A stretch of DNA of 64,000 nt from Polytrichum commune. Lineage: Eukaryota; Streptophyta; Polytrichopsida; Polytrichales; Polytrichaceae. Of this stretch, positions 23,534-34,235 are shown in pieces. The notes beneath the pieces were generated by a model. It ran no database searches. It was not told where the DNA came from and saw only the letters and a program-made list of their open reading frames with translations. Position numbers and translations under genes: made by a program. The number at the start of each line of letters is the position of its first letter. The first letter of the stretch is position 1. The stretch is taken from positions 14,287,001 through 14,351,000 of the forward strand of contig OX485807.1 of assembly GCA_950295325.1 (NCBI GenBank), written 5' to 3'.

Positions 23534-23854
23534 CACTACACTAAATAGGTTATTTAGTGTTTGATTATATTTAATGTTGTTACCACCCTACCATGCTCAA
23601 CACAAATTTCTAATTCTTTGATATTCAATGTTAGAAGATTTGCTAGAAGATATGTTGGAATTCTCCTTTTATCATTTTTTTTCATATCCTTACTAAACAC
23701 TAAATTCAAACATGTAACTTCCTTATATTACCATAGTTGATATTTAGTGGTTGAGTTTCCATTTGATGTTACTTACTTTCACATGGTTATTGGTATTTAG
23801 TGTATGCATTCATATTTAGTGTATCAAACACTAAATATCCTATTTAGTGTAGTA
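23534..23854 (-). mobile_element. CTACACTAAATA MITE, about 320 bp, copy 1 (nested)
   Basis: CACTACACTAAATAGG and its reverse complement bound the element. Directly inside each end comes TATTTAGTGTTTGAT or its complement, so the termini are double. The interior matches, in reverse, the copies at 33,951, 49,741 and 50,982 (GGTAGGGTGGTAACAAC, TATGGTAATATGTGGAAGTT, TTTAGTGTTAGTAAGGATAT). Confidence 0.85.
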
Positions 23855-24363
23855 GAAAACTATGTGAAAAAAAACCGCATTCGTTTTCCCATTGAGGTTC
23901 TTTTGACCACCCTGATTTACGATCACTAAACGACTACATATTTTTGTTTTTTTGTTTTGCAACTGTAATGTTAAAAAAAATTCCGGGCGTGTAAAATACC
24001 ATTGGTAAGGTATTTTCAAGACCTTTCCAACGGTATATTACAAGCCCCAAAAGTCCATATATTTCAGTTGGTAGACCAAAAAGCAAATTTGCACTCGAAT
24101 TCTTGAGTTCTAGATGTCCCACGTTGTTTGGTGAAACATGTGGGAGCCGGTCTAAGGAGTAGAGCAAGGAAGAAATGTCTTGGGGGCTAAGATATGATCA
24201 AGGCACATAGAGGGTAGATTGACTTCTCAAGATTCAATATAGCACATAGATGCTGAAAAGTGTGCCTTGTGAACCTTACCTAGTGGGAAGAGTTGTATAT
24301 TAGGCCCCCAAAAAATTCATTAAGAATTGATTAAAATGGCATTTCTTTGCCATGGGCGCTTGC

Positions 24364-24717
24364 CTTTCCCTACTACACTAAATAGGTAGATTAGTGTTGG
24401 AAACACTAATAGTCGACGAAAACACTAAATGTAAATTGTCTCTATAGTGTTAGAACACTAAATGTCAACTCTAACACTATTTGTACCAAGTAGTAACTTT
24501 AAATATTTACATGAGGGCATTTAGTGTTAAATGATATTTTGTAAATCTTGGAATGAAGAATTGAAGGAAGAAGAATATGAGAACCTCGTAAAAGGTATAA
24601 TTTGTTCAAACCCTATTCAAACACTAATTGTAATATCAGTTGAAAATTAGTGTCTTAGGTAACTATTGCATCTAACACTAATCTTCATCTAACACTAATC
24701 TACCTATTTAGTGTAGT
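24364..24717. mobile_element. CTACACTAAATAGG-ended MITE (nested), different interior
   Basis: CTACACTAAATAGGTAGATT at the left is the exact reverse complement of the right end. The interior holds many scattered AACACTAA or TTAGTGTT words but does not align with the 320-bp family. It is therefore a separate family using the same ends. Confidence 0.8.
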
Positions 24718-25082
24718 CCACCTCTCTTGCCTCTCTCACCGCAAAACCCGTTGGACCATGTTAGTGCATTTATTAGGTCTTAAAATTTGTATTTTGGGGA
24801 CCTCGACCTTCATGGTCCCTCTGCCATTTTTTTCCTTAGTGTAAACGGAAGTGGTCCTGGGATGAGTTCAACGACCAATCAACGCTCTTACAACGCCGTG
24901 AGATGACTTCTTGGTCCATAGTTTAAACCAGTCCTTAAAGAGGGAGCACAAGAGTCCGATTGTGCTCAAATTTGCATTTACTAAGCTACACAATGACTTG
25001 CAATATTTTGATGGAATTCATCCAAACTAGTAGGGACGAAAGAAACTGGGAAAGCTTGCGGTCATTTTGGTGAGTCTAACTA

Positions 25083-25400
25083 CAACAAATAGTCCTATTG
25101 TTGTGGGTCACAATCATTCTCTAATATCCAAATTATTTTCTCAAGTCGCGTCAAACCTCTTGTTAAAGTTAAGTTAGCGTGGGCCACATTGATTGGCTCT
25201 CTAAAAGGTTGATGTGGATGAATATCTTAGTTTATGTTAATTTTGTTGTAAGGCGAGTATCTCTATTTTATGTAAGGTGTTGGTCGGAAGTCTCAAGGAA
25301 AACTGAGGGGAAGACCGAGGGTTTTGGACCCACATTATTTCCACCCCAACTAGACAAATTCACATGGCCCACATTGATTATTGGAATCCACATTGAAATG
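25083..25400 (+). mobile_element. N-family MITE, copy 2
   Basis: The left end CTACAACAAATAGTCCTATT is a diverged version of CTACACTAAATAATCCTATT at 47,833. Collinear words include GTGGGCCACATTGATTGG and GACCCACATTATTTCCACC. The right end is not clear. Confidence 0.6.
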
Positions 25401-28040
25401 ACTATTTAATGCATTGCTTTGCTTTTGTAATTATATTGGCAACAAGTCAGGACACGACACCTAAAGTATGTGGCCCTATTGGGGGCACTTTCAACTCCAT
25501 AGACATTTTGTGGTTGTGTGAATAGCTCGCAAATTGTCTAGACATTGCAAATCACAAAGATTATCATTTGAAATTTCAAACTAGGAACGGAGGTGCAAAA
25601 GATATGAGAGTCCAAAGGGAAGATTCTCTTACACTATAAATAATCATATGGATTCTTCTTGATTGTCTTAGCGACATGTTGAACCTAGAATATTGTTTGT
25701 ATTTGAACACAAAATCCAATCTCATCATGCCATGTGGCTTCTTCTTTTTCTGTTTGTTCTTAACTACAAGCTAAGTACAAGCCTTGCCCTATACCACTAA
25801 ATTATAAGTGTTTGATTAAGAAAAATGACCAGATAAAGCTCACATATCTTGGGTTTATTCAATAAACAACTTGTCGAGAGAAACAAAGAAGTCCTTATCG
25901 TGCATGTGATGGTGGAAGATTCCAATTGTGTAAGCTAGTTGTAATTGTGATGTGCTAGTTGATGCATGTTATTCTAAGCCTTGAACCTCTTCCCCACCCC
26001 AAGGTTGTTTGTCAATATCAAAACGATGACATAACAAAGTCATCCTCTATTAACTCAACATGATTCTTGGTTGGGAGTACTCCTTCCAGATTTAGTAAGT
26101 TTTTGGTGCATATTTGAAGGCACTTAATGGGCAAGATTGATCGGAACTTCTATATCATTTCATTGAGTGTCAAACTCAGTCTCACATGACAAGAAGTGCT
26201 CAAATGAGTTTAGCTCTTAATGAACCGAAATAGGTTGCTCTTCATTCAAATTTAAACACTGCCTTTAAGCATACACCACAAGCGGAAATAAATCATTGAT
26301 TTTGTACACAAAAATTTACCAATGAGAAGTCATTGGGAACAAACTCCCAAAGAAAGTGTCATTGAGTTAAAAGATAGCTCTAATGTGAAACAATTCTTAT
26401 TAACCCAATCAAAAGACCTTGGGGTTGCAATCACAAACTATATTGGACCGGAACACCACGCCTTACATTGTGTTGTTAGATGGGCTTAATGTAAGGCATA
26501 AATCCTCCATCAACCCAAAAGTGGTCACTTGAGAAGTTAGGAATTAACAACCTCTCGCGTATTTTTGTTGAGGGTAAACGTACAATGAAGTTTGTGCATG
26601 TGGCATGGCATGTTGTCCAACCTCTTAACCTAATTTGACATGTAGTTGTAACTTGACCCCTAGTAGGTAAATTAGTTGGGCTCTACTAACTTTAGCAGAA
26701 CACTTTTGATTCATGCAATGTAGGCAAGTAAATTGACTATGTCATAATCTTCCAAGCTTCAATGGCGAGAGAGGGCAAGAACGGAGGGAGTTGATAGTAG
26801 GCATGCCAATGTTTTCTTTGTAGCTTCATGTTGTGTCAAGTTGATGCTATGTATGATATTGTGCGTATACTAGTGATGGCCTGTGCCAGACACCATCTCA
26901 GTGACTATATCATTTAACATAAATATAAAGAAAACAATGGATTTTTCATTGATTTTAATAATTGAAGCATCAATGATTGTCAATGGTACTTTGAATCTCT
27001 TCTTAAGAATAAAGTCAATGTGAAGACAACTCTAAAAGCACTTCAATCTCGCTATTCTCGATGTTGCTTGTGTTAGGTTGATCTACCAACCTCATGAACC
27101 TCACTTGACCCTTCCAAGTGATATAGCCCCCCTCAAATTGGACAATGTCGATCATTAACATTTTGTCTCCAACAACCAATGAGTTGCTTTTGTAGTCCTT
27201 AGAATAATACAATTAGTGTTCTTGTTGAAGTACGTAGTTGCTCACCTTGGAGAAAAGTTGGTGTTGGGATTGGATGCTTCTATCTTATGTGTTGTGAACC
27301 CTTACCCCCAAAACTTTGTGACGAGGTTGAATGCTATTAGGCTACACCGCTCATGCTATGTATAGTCACTTACTATTCAAAGTTACACAATACTATAACT
27401 TTATACTAGGAAGGTATATTTTTACCAAGTAAAAGTCATTTATGTTATATAATGTCCATACAACCTATTTAGTCTTTGTAAATACACAACCAAACCTATT
27501 GTAAGAAGTTATAACGTTGCGTAATCCCAAATACAAAGTGACACGAAATACCGTAAACGGTGTAGCGGTAAGTTTTGAGTGTAACTCACCACTAAGTTTC
27601 GAAACATTACAGTATCTAGTAGTAATTCTAGCTGAGTCTTATAGAAGCTTTCCATCATTTAAGTTATCCACATGTCTTGCACCCATTGTCCAGGAAGATT
27701 TTCGGGCATGCGTAATCGGTCAAGATCCTAGTGGTGTTGTCAAGGCAACCGGTCACATGTTGCGATCTTCCAAATTTTCTTCATTAATTTGAAATATGTT
27801 TCATAGATTCTTCTAAAAGAATCATTAATTTTCTTGAAAGTCTTAAACTTCAAAAGGTCATTTCTTAAATTCAACCCATTCATATGTAACTACAAACTGG
27901 TTTGTCTTGTTCACAAACAAAAAGTACAACCCATTCATGTATAACATATAACATACATTCACCTATATATTGGTTTAACATTGAAACAAACCATCTAATA
28001 TCCATCAACGATGTTGTGCAACGTCTCCAAGTCCTTGATC
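25401..28040. other. intergenic, no gene supported
   Basis: Frames at 27,015-27,212 (-) and 27,517-27,792 (+) have fairly natural composition but no recognised family. The word TGTAGTTGTAACTTGACCCC at 26,642 resembles the start of the U1 unit described below. Otherwise nothing is seen. Confidence 0.4.
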
Positions 28041-28165
28041 TAGTTGTAACTAAGCCTCTAGAGGGGTAATTTCAGCCACACTACTTACCAACTTGCACAA
28101 TGCTTTTGCTGCATGCAAGGCAAGGCGAGTTGGTAAGTGATAGTGCAACACCATGATAGGTTGTC
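28041..28165 (+). repeat. U1 unit, copy 1 (sequence also found upstream of PP2C gene 1)
   Basis: Runs TAGTTGTAACTAAGCCTCTA, then CTTACCAACTTGC-CAATGC-TTTGCTGCATGC and GGCAAGGCGAGTTGGTAAGTG. This order is shared with 34,236-34,400 directly upstream of the phosphatase leader and with the other U1 copies. Confidence 0.7.
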
Positions 28166-28681
28166 ATACATAATACTAAGTGTGTTGTGAATGTTATCAA
28201 TTTTATATTATCCTGCACATTTAGACTATACACGGATGTCCATTAATGCCTTGTTGGTAATGTGCATGATTTTGTGCATTGATTTCATGCATTCACCTAT
28301 AAACTGGTGCAAAATCGGACTAAATCAATGTTGGACCGGTACATAGGCGAATGCATGGTCTCAATACACAATATCAATAATGTTGTCAAAAAACCTAAGT
28401 GATTGGTATCAATATTGTGCTACCTATCATATATTGATACTTGTTGGGTATCACAAGACGAGGGAATATGTGTATACATGTGTTATTATTTGGGTCGATA
28501 TGATCCTAATACCATATATACTAGGTTAAATTTTACTAGGTGTGAAATCTTTTGCATGGTATATAGATATGAGTGTTATTAAATACTCAACTACCCATAC
28601 CCTTCTAGTATCTGAATCCCAATTATATTTACCCAACATTCTTTTATTTTAACAATCCAACATTGGAACCAAGCAACCAAG
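28166..28681. other. intergenic, no gene seen
   Basis: AT-rich sequence. A small inverted pair, GCATTCACCTATAAACTGGT at 28,289 and ACCGGTACATAGGCGAATGC at 28,337, forms a foldback of about 70 bp that may be another MITE relic. Confidence 0.45.
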
Positions 28682-28935
28682 GATGGGTTTACAATAGGGT
28701 CCGGGTCCAGAGAACTTGGTCCAAACACCTCTTGATGGACCTTACTTGTGGACTCTAGATTGGATTCAAAAACTTGATGATCGGTTCCTCAAACATTTTG
28801 GAGGAGTGTTTTTGTGAGTTGGGGCTGCAAAGACTTGGTGAAAAAAGTTTGCCACATTGATGTCACTTCATTTCTTATACATTGGACCTAGGCCCTAGTG
28901 TAAACACCTTGGGTCGCCACCTATTAATTTGATGG
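28682..28935 (+). mobile_element. M-family MITE, copy 2
   Basis: Begins GGATGGGTTTACAATAGGGT. Interior words GACTTGGTG, GCCACATTGATGTCACTTC and CATTGGACC-CCTAGTGTAAAC are collinear with 31,030-31,335 and 13,078-13,330. Confidence 0.6.
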
Positions 28936-29681
28936 GGTTTGCAACCCACTAGGTGGCAATCTACATGGACGGAAGGTATTTGTTGGTGTAGGGTGGTGTC
29001 CACTACCACGTGGGCCAAAATAACATAGAAAAACCTCATACTTCAAGCATGTAGGACTTTTTTGTAGGTTGGCATTTGCTTGTATTGGGAGATAGTCCCA
29101 TGAGCTACCCATGTGTAGGAGCCACATTTAGGAGCCAATATTTTTCACATATGATGCCCAGTTTGGGTGGGGTTTTTTCCTGCTTAGGACAAGGTGACAG
29201 TGGTGCACAACTTGGCCGGATGGACTTGGAAGAAAATTAGTGCACATGTTGCTTTGATCCATGAAAAAAGGAAATGACCTCATGTGACCCTCCAACTTTG
29301 AGGGTGGCAGACGTCATCTAAAGTCGCTAAAAGATATCCAAATTTTTGGGAGCAACTCATTTGTCATCTACCTAACATATTATGAGAAAGTTGCCAACTT
29401 TTCAAAATTTGTGGCATGACCGAAATGGTCATGAAAAGAAAAATTTCAAAGTTTTCTCTAGCTGCCCCCCGGACGAAGGCCATGTTCATATGCCAATTTG
29501 ACCTAGCAAATGTGGTCCGATTGACTTACAACTTTCAAGAACATAGGGTAGTCTAGTTCGCATCCGTACGCTTGAATTTCAAGAAACCATATTCTAATTT
29601 ACTACATAACAGAAGTCTACAGCACTCGTGCTGGAAATGCCTGAAAATGGAATGTGAACGCTGGAGCATTTAGGGGTTAAT
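28936..29681. other. intergenic, no gene seen
   Basis: No gene or recognised repeat. The text at 29,330-29,640 has the tone of the tandem repeat at 6,010 (AAATTTTTGGGAGCAA) but no clear period. Confidence 0.4.
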
Positions 29682-29947
29682 GCAGTTACAACTAAACCCA
29701 TAGTGGACAAATTTAATCAAGGCTACTTACCAACTTGCGTAATGCTTTATTAGTGGGTGAGGCAAGGCGAGCTTCCACGTATAGGGAGGCTTGGTGAAAG
29801 TTGGTGCTCGGAAATTGGAGTTGGTTAAGAAATGTCAAGGTGTTGCAATTGTGAGTTAGTTGGTGATTTAAGGTTAGCTATCCTTGTGCATCTTTCGAGT
29901 TTATCCTCTAGTCACGGAGATTCTTAGCTCCGTCATTTGTGGAGCTT
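29682..29947 (+). repeat. U1 unit fused to a copy of the PP2C gene 1 leader
   Basis: Positions 29,682-29,770 match U1. The sequence then jumps directly to GAGCTTCCACGTATAGGG and follows 34,925-35,130 collinearly (GGAAATTGGAG-TGG-TAAG, GATTTAAGG-TAGC, CGGAGAT, CATTTGTGGAGC). Compared with the locus at 34,300-34,930, about 600 bp is missing. The junction lies at CGAG, which occurs on both sides of the missing segment in relatives, so a microhomology deletion is the simplest reading. After 29,947 similarity ends. Confidence 0.8.
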
Positions 29948-30477
29948 CAGAAAGAAGGAAGCAATGATCGGGGAGAACCGGCAGTTAGTTACAAATGAAC
30001 CGGTTGAGTTTGAGAAATAACTGGTTGAAGTTCAAGACGGCAGGAAAATTATTAAATCATTTTAGAGGAATTTATAGAAGAATAAACCCCAATTTAATAA
30101 AGGAAAACTGGAGGATGTCAACATGTAAGCGGTTGGACTTTCAAACACTAGGATCTCAACCCATTATGCCCAATCACTGGAAGGAAGCAATGAAAGGTGA
30201 GTATGTCTTCAATTATAATGGCATATCACTTGTAAATCTTGGCATGCATCTCGTGGCTAAAATATGATCCCGGACTTTACACTTGATAATGCCCTCAAAC
30301 CATAGAAATAACGACCCTCCCCAAACGGACCATTATTCACGGAATGCCCTAGTCCGAGGACGTTATCTATCATGTAAAGCCCCGGTTTATATTGCCTTTT
30401 GCTAAGGGAGAAAAGAGATCCTTACATGACGTAACGGCCCGTCGTTGACCACCGTTGGACTATGAGCATAATGGTTC
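29948..30477. other. unassigned, open frame of 90 codons
   Basis: A plus-strand frame at 29,995-30,267 follows the duplicated leader. It opens at an ATG and has natural composition (RMSTCKRLDF, HWKEAMKGEYVFNY), but I recognise no family. The position directly behind a copied leader is notable. Confidence 0.3.
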
Positions 30478-30612
30478 ACCCACCGTAGACCCAAACATGC
30501 ATCCGACAACTTAAATATGCTCTTGACCTTCATGCGCGATAAAGGTCCTTGGGCATGAGTGTTTGTGAATGAGGGTCCGCCCGAGAGTTGAACCGCCTAA
30601 GATCCGTCAATG
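30478..30612 (+). repeat. V unit, copy 1
   Basis: About 140 bp starting CACCCACCGTAGA, with GCGCGATAAAGGTCCTTGG and GGGTCCGCCCGAG near the end. Repeated at 30,884-31,020 and 32,519-32,652. Confidence 0.75.
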
Positions 30613-30632
30613 GTGGCATCTCCAACCCTTTC

Positions 30633-30800
30633 ATGTAGTTGTAACTAAAACCCTCTAGTGGGCAACTTAGCGAAAGCTCCCAACCAACTTGCGCGATGCT
30701 TTCGGTGCATGTGAGGCCGGGCCGGGCAAAGGCAAGTCGGTAAGTGACAATGCAACGGCTGTGAGGAGCTTCCCAAGAAATTAGGAAGCAAGCGGGTTAG
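30633..30800 (+). repeat. U1 unit, copy 3
   Basis: TGTAGTTGTAACTAAAACCC, CCAACTTGCGCGATGCTTTC, GGTAAGTGACAATGCAAC and GGAAGCAAGCGGGTTAG follow the order of 34,236-34,400. Confidence 0.75.
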
Positions 30801-30883
30801 TATGAAAGCTTTGACTACGTCATCAAGCCCTTGGCTCAAATTGGGTTGCCTTAGAGGGCCATAAATGCTTCAAGCCTAATGGC

Positions 30884-31020
30884 ACACCCACCGTAGATCG
30901 TGACATGAATCCGATGGTCGAACTAAGACGTTGGCCTTTATGCGCAAGATGGCCCTTGGACCGAGGCTCACCGTGAATAAGGGCCCGCCCAAGTGTTAAA
31001 CCATCGAATATCCATAACTA
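30884..31020 (+). repeat. V unit, copy 2
   Basis: CACCCACCGTAGATCGTGAC through AAGGGCCCGCCCAAGTGTTA; collinear with the other two V copies. Confidence 0.75.
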
Positions 31021-31029
31021 CGGCACTTA

Positions 31030-31335
31030 CATTAGTCTACAGGTCCAAGAACTTGGGGTCTGACACACCCCTTACTAAACCTTATTTCAAACTCGAGATT
31101 GGACCCAAGCTTGAATCGATTTCTCTCGAGTTAGGAGGGATCGATTTTTGAGTGGGACTACCGAGATTTGGTGGAAAAGCAATGCCACACTGCTGTCACT
31201 TCGTTTTCTCATACCTTGGATCTAGAATCTAGTGTACATTCATTGGGTCCAAAATTTTGCTCTCCACCAATAGGATTGTTGGGTGTTGGAGTTCTTTTGG
31301 TCATGGACCCTGGTGTGGAACCACTTCAATGTAGT
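31030..31335 (+). mobile_element. M-family MITE, copy 3
   Basis: Carries the family words CGAGATTGGACCCAAGCTTG, GCCACACTGCTGTCACTTCG, CATACCTTGGA, CTCTCCACCAATAGGAT and ATGGACCCTGGTGT. The right part is inverted-complementary to 46,440-46,520. Confidence 0.6.
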
Positions 31336-31820
31336 TGCAAGTAGACCCTAAATTCCGTAATATCAACCTCCATAATGTCACACACTCTTTAATACCTTGA
31401 AACCCTAGGGAACGGATGTTCGTGGTTCAAACCTCACTCCTTATTGTCACATTTCTCTCCCTTGCATCACAAAAACGTCATTAATGCAAACCACCAAAGG
31501 AGCCAACCCGCCCCCTCACATTGCGCCATGTGTCAACATGCGGAGTGTCACCTTCTTCTTCTTCTTCTCCTTATGCCACATGTTGAATGTCTGTGCATGC
31601 ATCCGCCACATCGCCTAGGAAGGCCAAGTGGAGTGGACCACACTAGCGTAGGTGAGGGGAGAACAAATTCGAATTGTCCTCACATCTCCTTTGTGTTATT
31701 CCATGGTGTCACATGCTACACTAATTCTATAGCATCACACATCCATGTTAACACTACAAAACTCCATGATATCATGTGCACTTTGGTTGCCACAAGTGTG
31801 ATACTACAGAGTTTAGAGTG

Positions 31821-32300
31821 TAAACCCTTGGTGGGGAATTTAACCAAGGCTACTTACTTACCAACTTGCGTAGCACGTTTGTTACATTGCAAAGTAAGTC
31901 CAATAACATAGGAGCACCTTACACCGAGAATTTAAGGTATTTGGCATACATGTGGCAACTGTATATTGCAGGGGGGAAAAGTCCCAAGTACAAAAAGAAA
32001 AAGAAAAAGAAAAAGAATGGACCAGGTGTATTGTAAGCCCAGCCCCCCCCCCAATAAAAAAAACAATGAAATAATGAAATAAATATAAAATTTGAAGTGA
32101 AAACTGTATTGATACCCTAAAACCGTTAGGGAGGCTTGATGTTCCCATGGTGAACAGTCTCAAAATCAACATGTACTTATTATGCAAGATTTCAAAGGTG
32201 TTGGTTTTGGGTGATGTTTTGGTTTAAGGTGCTCCTACCTCAAGTGATGGTGCGACACTGCAAGAAGGCTCCAAAGGAAGAAAGGAGCCAACAAAAGTTG
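31821..32300 (+). repeat. U1 unit, copy 4, split by an insertion
   Basis: The first half, 31,821-31,908, matches U1 (CTTGG-GGGGAATTTAACCAAGG, CCAACTTGCGTAG). The second half, 32,238-32,300, continues it (GGTGCGACACTGCAAGAAGG matches GAGCGACACTGCGAGCAGC at 34,336). Between them sits the 329-bp inverted-repeat insertion. Confidence 0.65.
31909..32237. mobile_element. 329-bp insertion with short terminal inverted repeats
   Basis: TAGGAGCACCTTACACC at the left and GGTTTAAGGTGCTCCTA at the right are reverse complements with one mismatch. The element interrupts U1 copy 4. Target duplication and superfamily are not clear. A stretch of AAAAAG units lies inside at 31,998-32,015. Confidence 0.65.
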
Positions 32301-32402
32301 AAAAATATGTCGTAAAGCCATGGCCAAAACTACCCCCTTAGCGAAAGGGCATGCAACTTACATGAAGTAATTGCCCCGCTCGCTAGGGATCATCGCAGGC
32401 TG

Positions 32403-32485
32403 GGGCGAACCAACCCGTACATTGGTTCCTTGGAGGCAAGGGTTTAGGCATCCAACAAGGAACGAGTGTATGGGTTGGTTCACCC
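32403..32485. mobile_element. mini foldback element, O family, copy 1
   Basis: GGGCGAACCAACCCGTACA at the left pairs with TGTATGGGTTGGTTCACCC at the right. The core reads CTTGGAGGCAAGGGTTTAGG. Related copies are at 53,701-53,783 and 59,846-59,971. All three share GATTT or its complement just outside one end and CA(G/T) outside the other. Confidence 0.8.
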
Positions 32486-32518
32486 AAATCATCACCGCAT
32501 GAGGGCAAGCATAACAAC

Positions 32519-32652
32519 ACACCCACCGTAGATCCTGGCTCATCCATCGGCTGAAACTCATCCCAACCTTTTACACGTGATAAGGGCCTTGGACCGAATT
32601 GTTCCATGAATAAGGGCCCGCCCGAAGGTAAAACCATCTAATACCCATCAAT
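32519..32652 (+). repeat. V unit, copy 3
   Basis: CACCCACCGTAGATCCTGGC through AAGGGCCCGCCCGAAGGTAA, collinear with 30,478 and 30,884. Confidence 0.75.
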
Positions 32653-32667
32653 GACCATCACAAGCCC

Positions 32668-33077
32668 CCTAAAGCATACGTGTGTTATTTGGATATTTTT
32701 TTCTCTCCACACCCACTTCTCATAGGATATGAAACAAGCAATTAATGTGAGACAATTAGCAAATCCAAATTGTGCATGTAGCCATTTGTCTCATAATTTC
32801 CAGAGCTCATACAAATATCTTCTCCGTTAGCAAAGTCAAGATTCTTGTGCTCATTACGTGGTCATGCATGTGCCTCTCCCCCCTCCCCCCACCCCTTCCC
32901 CCCTCACAAATCATGTTGAATGTTGAACTTAGAAGGGTTAACGTATTCTGAGCATGTGGGCCCATCTCTTTCAAACACATGTTTTTTTGGTGTTTCTTCT
33001 TAGATCCACAACTGAGCACACGTCACTTAAATGTATTCTCTAGATTATTGTTGCGTTGGAATTAGGCACGTCTACCT
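32668..33077. mobile_element. K-family MITE, copy 3
   Basis: The right end TTAGGCACGTCTACCT matches the family end. The interior is collinear with 21,790-22,158 (AGGATATGAAACAAGC, GTTAGCAAATCC-like, TTTTGGTGTTTCTTCTTAGA). Confidence 0.65.
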
Positions 33078-33104
33078 TGCTGTAGTTGATACTAGAACCC
33101 TTCT

Positions 33105-33529
33105 ACGATCATTTATGGTATTTAGTGCCACATGCGTAATAGTGTCACTTACCCTATTTTGAGGCGTATCCTAGGTTATATTAATAATCAACAACTTCAC
33201 TAGTAGTGTCACCTCACGACACTTGACGTTTCAAGTGTGCTTACTAATATATTGGCGTGAGTTTGTTCAATAGTATTATGAAGTGTATGCCTCTGTTACA
33301 CAATGGTCTACAAGTTGATTAAAGCGTACACAAATGACCCTTGACATTAGCATGCTCAATAACATCTTCCCCTTGCATACTAAAACGTAAAACTATCATC
33401 TCAAGCATCCCAATATGCTTTGCTAAATATCATAATGTAAATAAACTCTCACTGCAAAATCTTACTTATGTTAACGCATAATATCATGTTGACCATTAGC
33501 AGACGTGACATTTGGAGACCTCTAGGCAT
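33105..33529 (+). repeat. L repeat, copy 2 (uninterrupted)
   Basis: Collinear with 19,665-20,022 plus 20,567-20,720 but lacking the MITE; the junction reads AAACTATCATCTCAAGCATC. Confidence 0.75.
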
Positions 33530-33906
33530 CTACACTAATTATGGTATTTAGTGTCATCTGGTACTTTATGTCACCATGGTAACTTTTTTTGGATGACACT
33601 TATGAATAAGTGAGAAAGTATTGTCGTGGTTGATGGATGAGTTCATCCATTGGCTGAAACCCTACCTTCTCTCGTCAGCAACTTTGTGATGAAATATTGT
33701 CATGGATGATTGAAATTTGGATGAAAAATCAATTGCTAAGTGATAGTAATTGCAACACTGTAAACCTATAATCCCCCACAAAACTTAAAAGGAATGACAA
33801 ATAGGGTTGGGTCCACATTTAGTATGGGTGACACTACACTGCGGTTTACAATTAGATTGGAGCAAGACGATTAGAACTGGTGACACTAAATATCACATTA
33901 GTGTAG
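33530..33906. mobile_element. MITE of the 18,034 family, copy 2
   Basis: CTACACTAATTATGG at the left and CACATTAGTGTAG at the right bound an interior collinear with 18,034-18,439 (GTACTTTATGTCACC, TATTGTCATGGATGATTG, GGTGACACTAAATA). Confidence 0.7.
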
Positions 33907-33950
33907 TTTGGGCCCTTCGCAAGCGGACACTAAGTACCATAAATGGTGTA

Positions 33951-34235
33951 CACTACACTGAATACGAACGCACACACTGAATATCATTAACCCTATGAAA
34001 GTAAGTAACCTTAAATGTAAAATCAAATACTAAATATTAACTATGGTAATATGTGGAAGTTATATGTTTGAATTTAGTGTTAGTAAGGATATTAAAAAGA
34101 AGAATATAATAAGGGAGGTGACAGTAGGGAAAGTAGTGGCACATTTATATCTAACACTAATTGTCAAAAAAACCGAAAATTAGTGTTGAGCATGGTAGGG
34201 TGATAACAACACTATATATCATATTTAGTGTAGTG
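33951..34235 (+). mobile_element. CTACACTAAATA MITE, copy 2
   Basis: Left end CACTACACTGAATAC, right end ATATTTAGTGTAGTG. The interior aligns with 49,741-50,067 (CCCTATGAAAGTAAGTAAC, TATGGTAATATGTGGAAGTT). The U1 sequence that precedes PP2C gene 1 begins immediately at its right end. Confidence 0.8.

Larger units (their letters stand above)
23128..24934. mobile_element. Harbinger-type element with two nested MITEs, 1.8 kb
   Basis: Left end GGGCCGGTTTAGACTATG and right end CATAGTTTAAACCAGTCC form imperfect terminal repeats, with a perfect TTA duplication (23125-23127 and 24935-24937). Its interior is related to the 544-bp element at 20,023. The extra length comes partly from two inserted MITEs at 23,534-23,854 and 24,364-24,717. 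No transposase is present. Confidence 0.85.

Noticed and set aside
31444-31911. A 155-codon plus-strand gene
   Set aside because: The frame runs into a U1 repeat and has low-complexity leucine and histidine runs; no family.
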